Assembly: GCA_015057525.1 (NCBI GenBank)
Contig: SVEE01000009.1
Location: forward strand, 33,338 to 97,337
Source of the DNA: Lachnospiraceae bacterium
GTDB lineage: Bacteria > Bacillota > Clostridia > Lachnospirales > Lachnospiraceae
DNA: 64,000 nucleotides
Direction of reading: 5' to 3'
Below are positions 37,860 through 46,582 of this stretch, piece after piece. Under the pieces are notes generated by a model. The model saw only the letters and a list, made by a program, of their open reading frames with translations, made no database searches and was not told the origin of the DNA. The translations under genes were made by a program, and so were the position numbers. Each line of letters begins with the position of its first letter. Position 1 is the stretch's first letter.

Positions 37860-39137
37860 ATGATAATAAATAAAATAAATGGACTATCTGGTGAAGTGAC
37901 TGTACCAGGTGATAAGTCCATCTCACACAGAAGTATAATGCTTGGCTCTTTAGCTAAGGGAACAACAGAGGTCAAAGGATTTCTTCAGGGGGCAGATTGC
38001 CTTTCTTCGATTTCTTGTTTTTCAAAAATGGGTGTAGAAATAGAAAATAAAGGTGATATAGTTTTGATTCACGGCAGAGGACTTCGTGGATTGAAGGAGC
38101 CTGCGTCAACATTAGATGTTGGCAACAGTGGAACTACAACAAGACTTATGTCTGGCATACTTGCGGCTCAGAATTTTACCTCTCGAGTTACAGGAGATGC
38201 ATCTATACAAAAAAGACCAATGAAAAGAATTATAACTCCACTTAGCATGATGGGAGCAGATATTAAAAGTGAGTTTGGCAATGACTGTGCGCCCCTTATT
38301 ATTAATGGAACAAGCCTAAGGGGCATACACTATGATTCTCCAGTGGCATCAGCCCAGGTGAAATCTGCTGTCCTTTTTGCGGGACTTTATGCAGATGGAG
38401 AAACCTCTGTTACAGAACCAGCAGTAAGTCGTAATCATACAGAGCTTATGTTTGAGGAGTATGGTGTGGACATAAAGTGCGAAGGCAAAACAGTAGTTAT
38501 GAAACCCGCTGATGAGCTTCATGCAAGAAAGGTTATTGTTCCGGGAGATATATCTTCAGCTACATATTTCATTGTGGCAGCAGCTATAACTCCTAATTCT
38601 TGCGTAACCATAAGGAATGTGGGTATTAATCCTACAAGGGATGGAATAATAGAAGTGTGTCGCATGATGGGAGCCAATATAACCATTGAGAAAACATCAG
38701 GTGATATTGGTGAGCCTACAGCAGATATAACAGTATCAACCTCTTCACTAAAGGGATGTACAATAGGCGGAGATATTATACCAACTCTTATAGATGAGAT
38801 TCCGGCTATAGCCATACTTGCATGCTTTGCTGATGGTGAGACAATTATAAAAGATGCACAAGAATTAAAGGTTAAAGAATCAAATAGAATAGATGTTGTT
38901 GTTAACAACCTAAAAGCTATGGGTGCTGATATAGAAGCCACAGATGACGGTATGATTATTAGTGGAGGCAAAGTACTTCATGGAGCTGTGATTGATAGCA
39001 AACTTGACCATAGAATTGCAATGAGTTTTGCTATTGCAGGAATGAATGCTGATGGTGAGACTGAGATTTTAGGAAGTGAGTGTGTGGATATATCCTATCC
39101 GGAGTTTTATAATGACATAAAAAGATTATCTAAATAA
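37860..39137 (+). CDS. aroA: 3-phosphoshikimate 1-carboxyvinyltransferase (EPSP synthase)
   Basis: A 425-residue enzyme of the shikimate route, joining shikimate 3-phosphate and PEP. Marks are PGDKSISHRSIML near residue 14, LDVGNSGTTTRLMSG, and the late KESNRIDVVV and DHRIAMSFAIAG. The motif region around residue 85 (NSGTTTRL) has Thr-Thr where the plant-type enzyme has Ala-Met, closer to bacterial class II forms. I start it at 37860, nine or so bases after TGGAGAA; a longer frame from 37824 lacks a site. No other aro genes are adjacent. Confidence 0.95.
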   Translation: MIINKINGLSGEVTVPGDKSISHRSIMLGSLAKGTTEVKGFLQGADCLSSISCFSKMGVEIENKGDIVLIHGRGLRGLKEPASTLDVGNSGTTTRLMSGILAAQNFTSRVTGDASIQKRPMKRIITPLSMMGADIKSEFGNDCAPLIINGTSLRGIHYDSPVASAQVKSAVLFAGLYADGETSVTEPAVSRNHTELMFEEYGVDIKCEGKTVVMKPADELHARKVIVPGDISSATYFIVAAAITPNSCVTIRNVGINPTRDGIIEVCRMMGANITIEKTSGDIGEPTADITVSTSSLKGCTIGGDIIPTLIDEIPAIAILACFADGETIIKDAQELKVKESNRIDVVVNNLKAMGADIEATDDGMIISGGKVLHGAVIDSKLDHRIAMSFAIAGMNADGETEILGSECVDISYPEFYNDIKRLSK

Positions 39138-39174
39138 TAAAAAAAGGAAGTGCTGTTAGGTCACTTCCTTTTTT
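39138..39174. terminator. bidirectional terminator after aroA
   Basis: AAGGAAGTG, a 9-base loop, CACTTCCTT, with six-base A- and T-runs outside. It serves aroA and the convergent small gene. Confidence 0.9.
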
Positions 39175-39179
39175 GATGA

Positions 39180-39554
39180 TTAAAGTTCGATTGTAGGAAC
39201 TGTAGAATCCTCTTTTTCTTCTGCTTCTGGTTCAGCAGCTTCTTTTGCTGGGGCTTCCTCGTCAGAAGATGTAGTTTCTGGAACAATTGATACGTAATTC
39301 TTTTCTGTGTCTTCTACAGCCATGTCCATATCATCAAAGAAGATTTCATCTTCATCTACGATATCAGCTTCATCTGCGAATACCTTAGGCATCTTCTCTT
39401 TGATAGTAGTTTTAACTTTGTTTAATTTAGTGTCAACATCATACTCTTTGTAGATCTTGCTCTCTTTTATTTGGTCTTTAAATGCATAGCAAACACCACC
39501 GATAGCAGCTGCAGCTACTGTAAATTTAACGACACCTTTTAATAATTTACCCAT
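39180..39554 (-). CDS. hypothetical protein with N-terminal membrane segment and acidic tail
   Basis: A 124-residue protein: a basic start and one hydrophobic segment (about 8-25, FTVAAAAIGGVCYAF), a Lys-rich amphipathic helix (KLNKVKTTIKEKMPKVF) and a strongly acidic Glu/Asp/Ala-rich C-terminus. It resembles YtxH-like small membrane proteins in layout only. AAAGGAGA precedes the ATG. Function unknown; common in related clostridia as far as I recall. Confidence 0.75.
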   Translation of the reverse strand: MGKLLKGVVKFTVAAAAIGGVCYAFKDQIKESKIYKEYDVDTKLNKVKTTIKEKMPKVFADEADIVDEDEIFFDDMDMAVEDTEKNYVSIVPETTSSDEEAPAKEAAEPEAEEKEDSTVPTIEL

Positions 39555-39673
39555 AGTGAATCTCCTTTACTTACATAGTTATTCTTCTACAAATTATTAA
39601 ATATTATTCTAATACATACTAAAATAAAAATCAAGATATATAAAGAATTCACAATTATTTAAGGACTGTGAGT

Positions 39674-39702
39674 TTGATATAAGAAAAATATTATGGTATA
39701 CT
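39674..39702 (+). promoter_or_regulatory. promoter before the 81-residue membrane protein
   Basis: TTGATA, 17 bases, TATACT, about 60 bases before the start codon. Confidence 0.65.
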
Positions 39703-39763
39703 ATGAACGGTTAATGTTTAAAATATAATTTTGTTATACATATATGATAATATGGAGGTTGTT

Positions 39764-40009
39764 ATGAATAAACCATGGTCAGAGGCAGAAAAAAATTTTA
39801 TTAAGTGTGCAGTTTTAATGCTTATTGCAGGCATTAGTATGGTTGTTATAGGAGAATCTGGATGGGGTATATTTAGTATAGTTGCAGGTGTTGCGTTTGC
39901 AATTATAGGAGTATATATGCATAAAACCAGAGATGGTGAGCCAAAGCAGGTATCGATTGCACCAAAGAAAAGCATAAGCGAAATTGCAAAGGGAAAGTCA
40001 GAAGAATAA
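39764..40009 (+). CDS. small two-helix membrane protein
   Basis: An 81-residue protein with two membrane segments (about 14-31 and 36-51), a charged start (MNKPWSEAEKNFIK) and a basic tail. The ATG at 39764 is five bases after TGGAGG; an earlier in-frame start lies before that site and is unlikely. The MutS-like gene begins 23 bases later, so they probably share the promoter at 39674. No function is known to me. Confidence 0.72.
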   Translation: MNKPWSEAEKNFIKCAVLMLIAGISMVVIGESGWGIFSIVAGVAFAIIGVYMHKTRDGEPKQVSIAPKKSISEIAKGKSEE

Positions 40010-40032
40010 TTATCAGTAAGGAATTATTATAG

Positions 40033-41865
40033 ATGGGCATGAGTGAAACTATCAACAAATTGGATTATTTTCAAAAGAAAAAAGATGATTTAGATAAGTT
40101 AATATCAAATTTAGAAAAAGAATACTCTCAAATATCTGTTATGAGGATAATAACCTTTTTAGTAGGTATGGCGTTACTCATTATTGGAATATCAGATGAC
40201 AAAATGGCGACAGGAATAACCGGTGGTTTATTTTTGGTTGCCTTTTTTTATCTTGTGAAAAAACATAGTGATGTAGTAAGAAAAACAGAGGTGGCAAAGA
40301 GTAAACTTAATGTGGTGGAAAGATACATTAAGAGATTTGATGACCAGTGGAGAGAATTTAAAGAAACTGGCAAAGAGTATATTGATAAAAAAGATACGGT
40401 TTCCATGGATATAGATTTGCTGGGAGATAATTCGCTATATCAGATGATAAATGTGTGTCATACCGAGTACGGTAAAATTTATCTTGTGGATGATATGAAA
40501 CTTAAATTTGATTCCATTAACGAAAACTTCTGCAAACGCCCTGCTGTTGAAGAACTTATTTCTTCTCTTGAATTTGATGTTGATTTTGAGTCGGCTGGAA
40601 TAAGATTTGAATCAAAAAACAAAAAATTTGATACTAAGAAGCTTTGTGCATTTTGCAAAGACGAGAATATAGGTAATATTCCTAAGTGGGCGAATGTATG
40701 TAGAATATTACTACCAGTGATTGAAATAGTATTAATAATTTTATGGATAATTGGAGTGTGGGGTTACGGAATTCCTTTGATAGGATTTTTGATTCTGCTT
40801 TCTTTTTCATGGCTTACAACTACTGTCACAGCGAAAGCAATAGAACCATTTTATGGAATGAATAATATATTTGATGATTATATTTCTATGCTAGAAGAAA
40901 TTGATAAGCAGCAATTTGAGTCGGAATATTTAAGTGAAATTAAAAATATTATAGGCAGTGACAAGGGTGCTCTTAAGGCATTAAAAAAATTAAATGTTAT
41001 TAGTCAGGCATATAATTTGTCATTTAACCCTCTTATTCATCAGGTGTTAAGCGGGCTTATTCTGTGGGATTATCAGTTGGCATATGCTATTAGCGTCTGG
41101 AAGAAAAAATATGGTATGGTTATTGATACAAGTTTTAAATCCATAGGAAAAATAGAGGAGTTGATGAGCTTTGCTGTACTTGGAATTGTAAGAGATACAG
41201 GATGGGGCGAAATCAATATTGATAATGTTGACAAGATAGCATTAGAGGCAGAGGAAATCTATCATCCTTTGATTGCACCAGACAAAGTTGTTTCTAACAG
41301 TGCAAGCCTCTTGGGAGGTATAACTATAGTTACAGGCTCTAATATGTCGGGAAAAACTACATTCCTCAGAACCTTGGCTATTAATCTTGCGTTATCGTAT
41401 ATGGGTGCACCTATATGTGGTAAAAAACTTGTTTCAAACTATATGAAAATTTTTACATCCATGAGAGTAATGGATGATGTTGCTGGAGGTATTTCAACAT
41501 TCTATGCCGAGATACTTCGAATAAAGGATATGGCTGAATATAGAAAAAATAATGAATCTATGCTTTGTCTTATTGATGAAATATTCAAAGGTACTAATTC
41601 GGCAGATAGAATTGTGGGAGCGAAGGAAGCCATAACGAGACTGGCGGGAGACAAATGTATAACCATAGTTTCAACGCATGATTTTGAATTGTGTGAGATT
41701 GAGGATTACAAAGGTAATAGGGCAACCAACTATCATTTTGAAGAATACTATGATAATAATGAACTCAAATTTGATTACAAAATAAAAGATGGTCGATGCG
41801 TGACAACAAACGCACTTGCCATACTAAAAATGGCGGGATTTGATGTGCTAGAACAAAATTGTTAA
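40033..41865 (+). CDS. membrane-anchored MutS-like ATPase
   Basis: A 610-residue protein ending in a MutS-type ATPase domain: Walker A GSNMSGKTTFLRTLA (about 435-449), Walker B MLCLIDEIFKGTNSADR, then VSTHDFEL. It lacks the mismatch-recognition domain and its Phe-x-Glu. Instead there are two hydrophobic regions, about 38-76 and 230-265, each able to form two membrane helices, and a coiled-coil start (KKDDLDKLISNLEKEY). It is thus not a mismatch repair MutS. Membrane-bound MutS relatives occur in clostridia and Bacteroidetes without a known role. AAGGA lies ten bases before the ATG. Confidence 0.82.
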   Translation: MGMSETINKLDYFQKKKDDLDKLISNLEKEYSQISVMRIITFLVGMALLIIGISDDKMATGITGGLFLVAFFYLVKKHSDVVRKTEVAKSKLNVVERYIKRFDDQWREFKETGKEYIDKKDTVSMDIDLLGDNSLYQMINVCHTEYGKIYLVDDMKLKFDSINENFCKRPAVEELISSLEFDVDFESAGIRFESKNKKFDTKKLCAFCKDENIGNIPKWANVCRILLPVIEIVLIILWIIGVWGYGIPLIGFLILLSFSWLTTTVTAKAIEPFYGMNNIFDDYISMLEEIDKQQFESEYLSEIKNIIGSDKGALKALKKLNVISQAYNLSFNPLIHQVLSGLILWDYQLAYAISVWKKKYGMVIDTSFKSIGKIEELMSFAVLGIVRDTGWGEINIDNVDKIALEAEEIYHPLIAPDKVVSNSASLLGGITIVTGSNMSGKTTFLRTLAINLALSYMGAPICGKKLVSNYMKIFTSMRVMDDVAGGISTFYAEILRIKDMAEYRKNNESMLCLIDEIFKGTNSADRIVGAKEAITRLAGDKCITIVSTHDFELCEIEDYKGNRATNYHFEEYYDNNELKFDYKIKDGRCVTTNALAILKMAGFDVLEQNC

Positions 41866-41935
41866 AAATGACGAATGAGGCACTGTGTGCATAATTCACA
41901 AAAAAAGACAAAAAAATTGGTGGAAAAGTTTTGTG

Positions 41936-41949
41936 CATTATGCATAATG
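41936..41949. promoter_or_regulatory. 14-bp palindrome upstream of the 696-residue gene
   Basis: CATTATGCATAATG is a perfect palindrome 30 bases before the -35 box. Parts of it recur nearby (GCATAATTC at 41889, AATTATGCG at 41952). It resembles the palindromes in the arg operator region, so an ArgR-like or other dimeric regulator could bind (inference). Confidence 0.4.
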
Positions 41950-41978
41950 ACAATTATGCGAATGTGCCAAATTCTTAG

Positions 41979-42006
41979 TTGACACTTTGACACTTCATGG
42001 TATAAA
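41979..42006 (+). promoter_or_regulatory. promoter of the 696-residue gene
   Basis: Perfect TTGACA, 16 bases, TATAAA. A second TTGACA eight bases later is wrongly spaced. Together with the GGGGG-rich ribosome site this suggests strong expression. Confidence 0.72.
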
Positions 42007-42048
42007 ATTGTAGCTAGTTAAGTAGATTTTATAAGGGGGTTAGATTTT

Positions 42049-44139
42049 ATGGCATTACCAGCAAATATTACAACAGGTTCAGATAACAATGTGTTGTCTA
42101 TTGCTGCATCAAATAATAAGGGTCTTCTTATCAGATTCCTTAATGAGCAGGTTGAAGATGGTTTCTATGCATTAGTTATAGACTATCTCAAGGATAGCAA
42201 CTTTGACTTATCGGGCATGATGGTTGATGATGATGTTAAAGCTCAGTGTACAAAGCTTTACGAATTGGGAGAGTTCGTAGACGAGAATATTAAAGCAACT
42301 GGACGCTACGAGATTGAAGAGTGGATTGAGCCATTATTCAGATTTGTGTATGGTGACATTGATCCATCAGATATCGATGCTCCTATTAGTACATCGGGTA
42401 TTTATCGTTACAGCATCTGGCTTATTTATCTCTATCAGAGAGAGAAGTTTGGAGACGCAATGAGATTGATTGGTGAGAGAATTGCACCATTACTCATTAA
42501 CGTAAGCTATCAGATTCTTGAGGATGATGACAGACCTAAGAACTTTGATAAGGCAGTTATGGGTTACCTTGATCTTATTAATGTTATTATGGAGATGGGT
42601 ATTCCAGCAGAAGAAGCTAATTCCGATGCATATATGAACAATCTTGAAGTATTGTTTGATTATGTTGTAGAAGATCCACATGTGGGTAACGACTACAAGA
42701 TTCAGTTTAGTATTGGATTATTTAATGCTTACATTAGCAACAAGGATTTCTCGAAGGCATTTGAGTTCTATGGACTTAATGCAGAGTACATTCCAATAGA
42801 TAACATGTCAGTTTACGAGAGCTTCAAGGAGCTTATCCGCAATACTAATTCAGCTGAGAATACTAATGTACTTAGCAGAAGCGTTATCAATGCTATATCT
42901 AAGCAAGAGATTTACAATAAGAGAATTGATACTCTTATTGGAGAAGTATCATCTTTCGTTAAGAAGGTATATCAGTACATAGAGAACGAGCCTAACATGA
43001 AGAAGAATATTCAGGTTCTTGGTGCAGGTGCATCTTTGAAGGATAAGACTAACGTATTTGAAGGCTTATACGAGTACAATCTTGTATTCTATGATTGTGG
43101 AATCAAGGATATTGTTAATCAGGATATGGGTGCTCGCTCATGGGAAGAGAAGTATGAGATATTAGAATTACTTTATACTACTCTTAATGTTATCTTTGAT
43201 GGATACAATGTATACGAGATATCTAATAAGATTGAGCATCAGTATGTAGAACTTACTTGGATTGGTAACTATGTTAACGCTAATCCTACACTTCTTAAGT
43301 TGTTCTTCAGCGTTAAGGAGAAGATTAAGGCATTCAAGGTTAGAAAGAACTCTATCCTTGAGAAGTCTAAGACAAATTATGAGATTAAGCAGATGATTGA
43401 TGATAGACAGAAAGCTCTTGTATTCATGACTGCTGAGGATATGGTAACTAACGGACTTAACAGTGGTCGTGTTAACATTATCAGCAACAGCTATGATCCT
43501 AAGAAGGCGGAACGCTATCTTATTAAGACATATTCTGAACTTCAGGTGCCAGCTAAGTACAAGAAGGCAGAGGTTAAAGAAAGTGGTGGTAAGCTCTTTG
43601 GTAAGAGTTCTGCTCCTGCTATGGATCCAGACCTTAAGAAACTTTTATCAGACACTAAGATTGAGGAGATGCTTCTCAAGTCAGAGTGGCTCTGGTATCA
43701 GTATGAGGAGAAGGGTAATGTTTCTCAGACACCAGAAGAGAGTACATACAGTGTAGTATGCCTCGTTAAGGTAATTGAGAAGCTTCTTGATAGAAAGGGT
43801 ACATCTTCTGCTAAGCAGGAATCAGCTCCTAATAAGAAGGTAATCATTACTAAGACTGGTAAGGTTATTGAACTTTCAGATGAAGGTTCACAGTCTACAG
43901 TTAGCTCAAATAATTCACTTGCTCCTAATATCATTGAGAATGTTAACAACATCGTTGTTGCACTCAAGGATAAGTCAGAGGAGAATGTATCTTATGTTCA
44001 GGCATATGTTAATGACTGGCTTGATACAGTTGTGGCAGCAAAGCTTGATAAGAATACAATGCTTCCACTCTATGAGGCTGAAGAACTTAGAACTAAGACT
44101 CTTCAGGTTATTAGAAAGCTTAGAGCTGACTTATTATAA
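42049..44139 (+). CDS. unrecognised 696-residue cytoplasmic protein
   Basis: I recognise no domain. There is no signal peptide and no membrane segment. The protein is acidic and mainly helical, with a repetitive alpha-solenoid look in residues 40-330 (for example KDFSKAFEFYGLNAEY), a central part with a MNKK-like charged helix (FSVKEKIKAFKVRKNS), and Lys/Ser-rich linkers near 515-530 and 590-625. Codons are strongly biased (AAG, CTT, GAG), like glyA, leuS and pheT, so it is probably abundant. AAGGGGG precedes the ATG. It stands alone between its own promoter and a terminator. Confidence 0.85.
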   Translation: MALPANITTGSDNNVLSIAASNNKGLLIRFLNEQVEDGFYALVIDYLKDSNFDLSGMMVDDDVKAQCTKLYELGEFVDENIKATGRYEIEEWIEPLFRFVYGDIDPSDIDAPISTSGIYRYSIWLIYLYQREKFGDAMRLIGERIAPLLINVSYQILEDDDRPKNFDKAVMGYLDLINVIMEMGIPAEEANSDAYMNNLEVLFDYVVEDPHVGNDYKIQFSIGLFNAYISNKDFSKAFEFYGLNAEYIPIDNMSVYESFKELIRNTNSAENTNVLSRSVINAISKQEIYNKRIDTLIGEVSSFVKKVYQYIENEPNMKKNIQVLGAGASLKDKTNVFEGLYEYNLVFYDCGIKDIVNQDMGARSWEEKYEILELLYTTLNVIFDGYNVYEISNKIEHQYVELTWIGNYVNANPTLLKLFFSVKEKIKAFKVRKNSILEKSKTNYEIKQMIDDRQKALVFMTAEDMVTNGLNSGRVNIISNSYDPKKAERYLIKTYSELQVPAKYKKAEVKESGGKLFGKSSAPAMDPDLKKLLSDTKIEEMLLKSEWLWYQYEEKGNVSQTPEESTYSVVCLVKVIEKLLDRKGTSSAKQESAPNKKVIITKTGKVIELSDEGSQSTVSSNNSLAPNIIENVNNIVVALKDKSEENVSYVQAYVNDWLDTVVAAKLDKNTMLPLYEAEELRTKTLQVIRKLRADLL

Positions 44140-44168
44140 AAAGGCACAAAAAAACCTTTATCATAATT

Positions 44169-44200
44169 GGAGGTATCGTAATGATACCTCCTTTCCTTTT
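44169..44200 (+). terminator. terminator between the 696-residue gene and uvrC
   Basis: GGAGGTATC, loop GTAAT, GATACCTCC and a T-rich tract. It contains an ATG in the uvrC frame, which argues against the earlier uvrC start. Confidence 0.85.
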
Positions 44201-44210
44201 TGGAGGGTAT

Positions 44211-46040
44211 ATGAATCAGGGAAAAATATTTGATATTGAAGAAGAATTAAAAAAACTCCCCAATAAACCAGGGGTATATATAATGCATAGTGCCAACGAT
44301 GATATTCTTTATGTAGGTAAGGCGATTAATCTTCATAACAGAGTCCGACAGTATTTTAGGACTGGTCATGGACATAACAATTCCCCTAAAATTGTTAAGA
44401 TGGTTGAACAGATATCCTATTTTGAGTACATTGTAACTTCGTCAGATATGGAAGCCTTAGTGTTGGAGTGTAATCTTATTAAGGAACATAGACCTAAGTA
44501 CAATACGCTTATGACTGATGATAAAGGTTATCCATATATAAAGGTTACTGTTGAGGAGGATTATCCTAGAGTTCTTTATAGTCATACTATGAAGAGGGAT
44601 AAATCAAAATATTTCGGTCCATATACCAATGGTAAAGCAGTTAAAGATATTATAGAGTTGCTCAATAAATTGTACCATATAAGAACCTGTAATAAACGTT
44701 TGCCAAAGGAAATGTATAAGGATAGACCATGTTTGTACTATCAGATTGGACAATGTAATGCACCGTGCAACGGATATATTTCAAAGGAAGAGTATAGAAA
44801 AAATATAGAGGCGGCAATGACATTTCTTGGTGGAAATTACAAAGAAATTCTCAATAAACTTACAGAGGATATGAAAACATATGCCAAGGAAATGGAATTT
44901 GAAAAGGCTGCAGAGGTAAGGGATTTAATAGAAAGTGTTAAACACATTGCTGATAAGCAACAGATTAATAAGAACTATGGTGATGACAGAGATGTTATAG
45001 CTTATGCGGCTAATGAACAGGATATAGTAGTTACGGTGTTTTTTGTTCGTGATGGCAAACTGCTTGGAAGAGAGCATCATCATATGAATGGAAATATTAA
45101 GGATGATGAGGCGGAAATATTATCATCATTTGTAAAACAGTTTTATTCGGGTACACCATATTTGCCTAAAGAAATAATTCTTCAATCTGAGGTATACGAC
45201 AGAGAAATATTGGAGGAGTATCTAAGCAATCGCAGAGGCAGTAATGTTACTATGATTGTTCCACAAAAGGGCGATAAGAAGAAAATATTAGACCTGGCCA
45301 AGGACAACGCACTTATGGTCTTAAAACAAGATATGGAAAGAATAAAACGTCAGGAGAAACGTACATCGGGAGCGGCTAAAGAAATAGCGGATGCAATAGG
45401 TATAGCTTGTGCTGATAGGATGGAAGCTTTTGATATATCCAATATATCAGGTTGCCTTGCTGTTGCGTCTATGGTAGTATTTGAAAAGGGTAAACCTAAG
45501 AAAAATGCATATCGTAAATTTAGGTTGACTACTGTAACAGGCCCTGATGATTATGCATCTATGAAGGAAGTTTTAAGTAGAAGATTTACAGATGACAAAT
45601 TAGATGTTCTTCCTGATGTTATAATGATGGATGGCGGGAAGGGTCAGATTAATGTTGCAACCATGGTTTTAGATAGCTTAGGTCTTGATATTCCCGTGTG
45701 TGGAATGGTTAAAGATGACAAGCATAGAACCAGAGCCCTTTATTATAACAATGAGGAAATAGAGTTTCCTAAAGGAAGTGAGGCTTTACTTATGGTTACC
45801 GCACTTCAAGATGAGGCACATCGATTTGCTATTGAATATCATAAACAGCTGAGACGACAGAATCAGGTACACTCAATATTAGATGAAATACCTGGAGTTG
45901 GTCCTGCGAGAAGAAAAACATTGCTTAAGCATTTTAAGGATGTGGAAGCAATCAGGGTAGCTACCTTGGAAGAACTGTCAGCGGTTTCGGGAATTCCTGA
46001 AAGTACGGCTAAATATATATATGAATTTTTTCATAATTAA
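44211..46040 (+). CDS. uvrC: excinuclease ABC subunit C
   Basis: A 609-residue nuclease of nucleotide excision repair that cuts on both sides of the lesion. The N-terminal GIY-YIG domain has KPGVYIMHSANDDILYVGKA; the UVR coiled coil is near 210-240; the RNase-H-like 5' nuclease has AFDISNISG and VIMMDGGKGQIN; a helix-hairpin-helix (IPGVGPARRKTLL) ends the protein. The ATG at 44211 has TGGAGGG at the proper distance. yqeG and a MATE gene follow closely. Confidence 0.96.
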   Translation: MNQGKIFDIEEELKKLPNKPGVYIMHSANDDILYVGKAINLHNRVRQYFRTGHGHNNSPKIVKMVEQISYFEYIVTSSDMEALVLECNLIKEHRPKYNTLMTDDKGYPYIKVTVEEDYPRVLYSHTMKRDKSKYFGPYTNGKAVKDIIELLNKLYHIRTCNKRLPKEMYKDRPCLYYQIGQCNAPCNGYISKEEYRKNIEAAMTFLGGNYKEILNKLTEDMKTYAKEMEFEKAAEVRDLIESVKHIADKQQINKNYGDDRDVIAYAANEQDIVVTVFFVRDGKLLGREHHHMNGNIKDDEAEILSSFVKQFYSGTPYLPKEIILQSEVYDREILEEYLSNRRGSNVTMIVPQKGDKKKILDLAKDNALMVLKQDMERIKRQEKRTSGAAKEIADAIGIACADRMEAFDISNISGCLAVASMVVFEKGKPKKNAYRKFRLTTVTGPDDYASMKEVLSRRFTDDKLDVLPDVIMMDGGKGQINVATMVLDSLGLDIPVCGMVKDDKHRTRALYYNNEEIEFPKGSEALLMVTALQDEAHRFAIEYHKQLRRQNQVHSILDEIPGVGPARRKTLLKHFKDVEAIRVATLEELSAVSGIPESTAKYIYEFFHN

Positions 46041-46060
46041 TAACAAGAGAGGAATAAAGC

Positions 46061-46573
46061 ATGTTTAAAATATTTTATCCTAAGGAATATTTTGATTCCA
46101 CATATTCTATTGATTTTAACAAATATTATAAAATGGGATATAGAGCGGTTATATTTGATGTAGATAATACATTGGTAGAACATGATGCTCCGGCAGATGA
46201 GAGAGCCACAGAGCTTATTAAAGGGCTTATGAACATGGGTTATCAGGTGTGCTTTTTGTCTAACAACGATGAGGAAAGAGTGAAATCTTTCAATGAGAAT
46301 CTTGGTGCGAAGTATATATATAAGGCAGGAAAGCCATTGGCAAAGGGCTATAACAATGCTATGGAAATTATGGGAACTGACCGTAAGAATACTCTCTTTG
46401 TAGGAGACCAAATATTTACTGATATATGGGGAGCTAATAATGCTGGTATAAGAAGTGTTTTAGTTCAGCCTATAGCAAAACATGAAGAGATACAGATTGT
46501 ATTAAAAAGAATACCAGAAAAATTAATTTTACATTTTTATCTTAAGAAAAATAAACTTAGAACAAAAAAGTAG
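46061..46573 (+). CDS. YqeG family HAD-IIIA phosphatase
   Basis: A 170-residue HAD-fold protein. Motif I is VIFDVDNTLVEHDAP (nucleophile Asp about 30), motif II is FLSNN, motif III Lys lies in AGKPLAKGY, and motif IV is FVGDQIFTDIWGAN. YqeG-like proteins act on phosphatidylglycerophosphate or similar small phosphates (family knowledge; the substrate here is open). AGAGAGGAA precedes the ATG. It sits between uvrC (20 bases) and a MATE gene, an arrangement likely to be one operon. Confidence 0.9.
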   Translation: MFKIFYPKEYFDSTYSIDFNKYYKMGYRAVIFDVDNTLVEHDAPADERATELIKGLMNMGYQVCFLSNNDEERVKSFNENLGAKYIYKAGKPLAKGYNNAMEIMGTDRKNTLFVGDQIFTDIWGANNAGIRSVLVQPIAKHEEIQIVLKRIPEKLILHFYLKKNKLRTKK

Positions 46574-46582
46574 GTGGACTAC

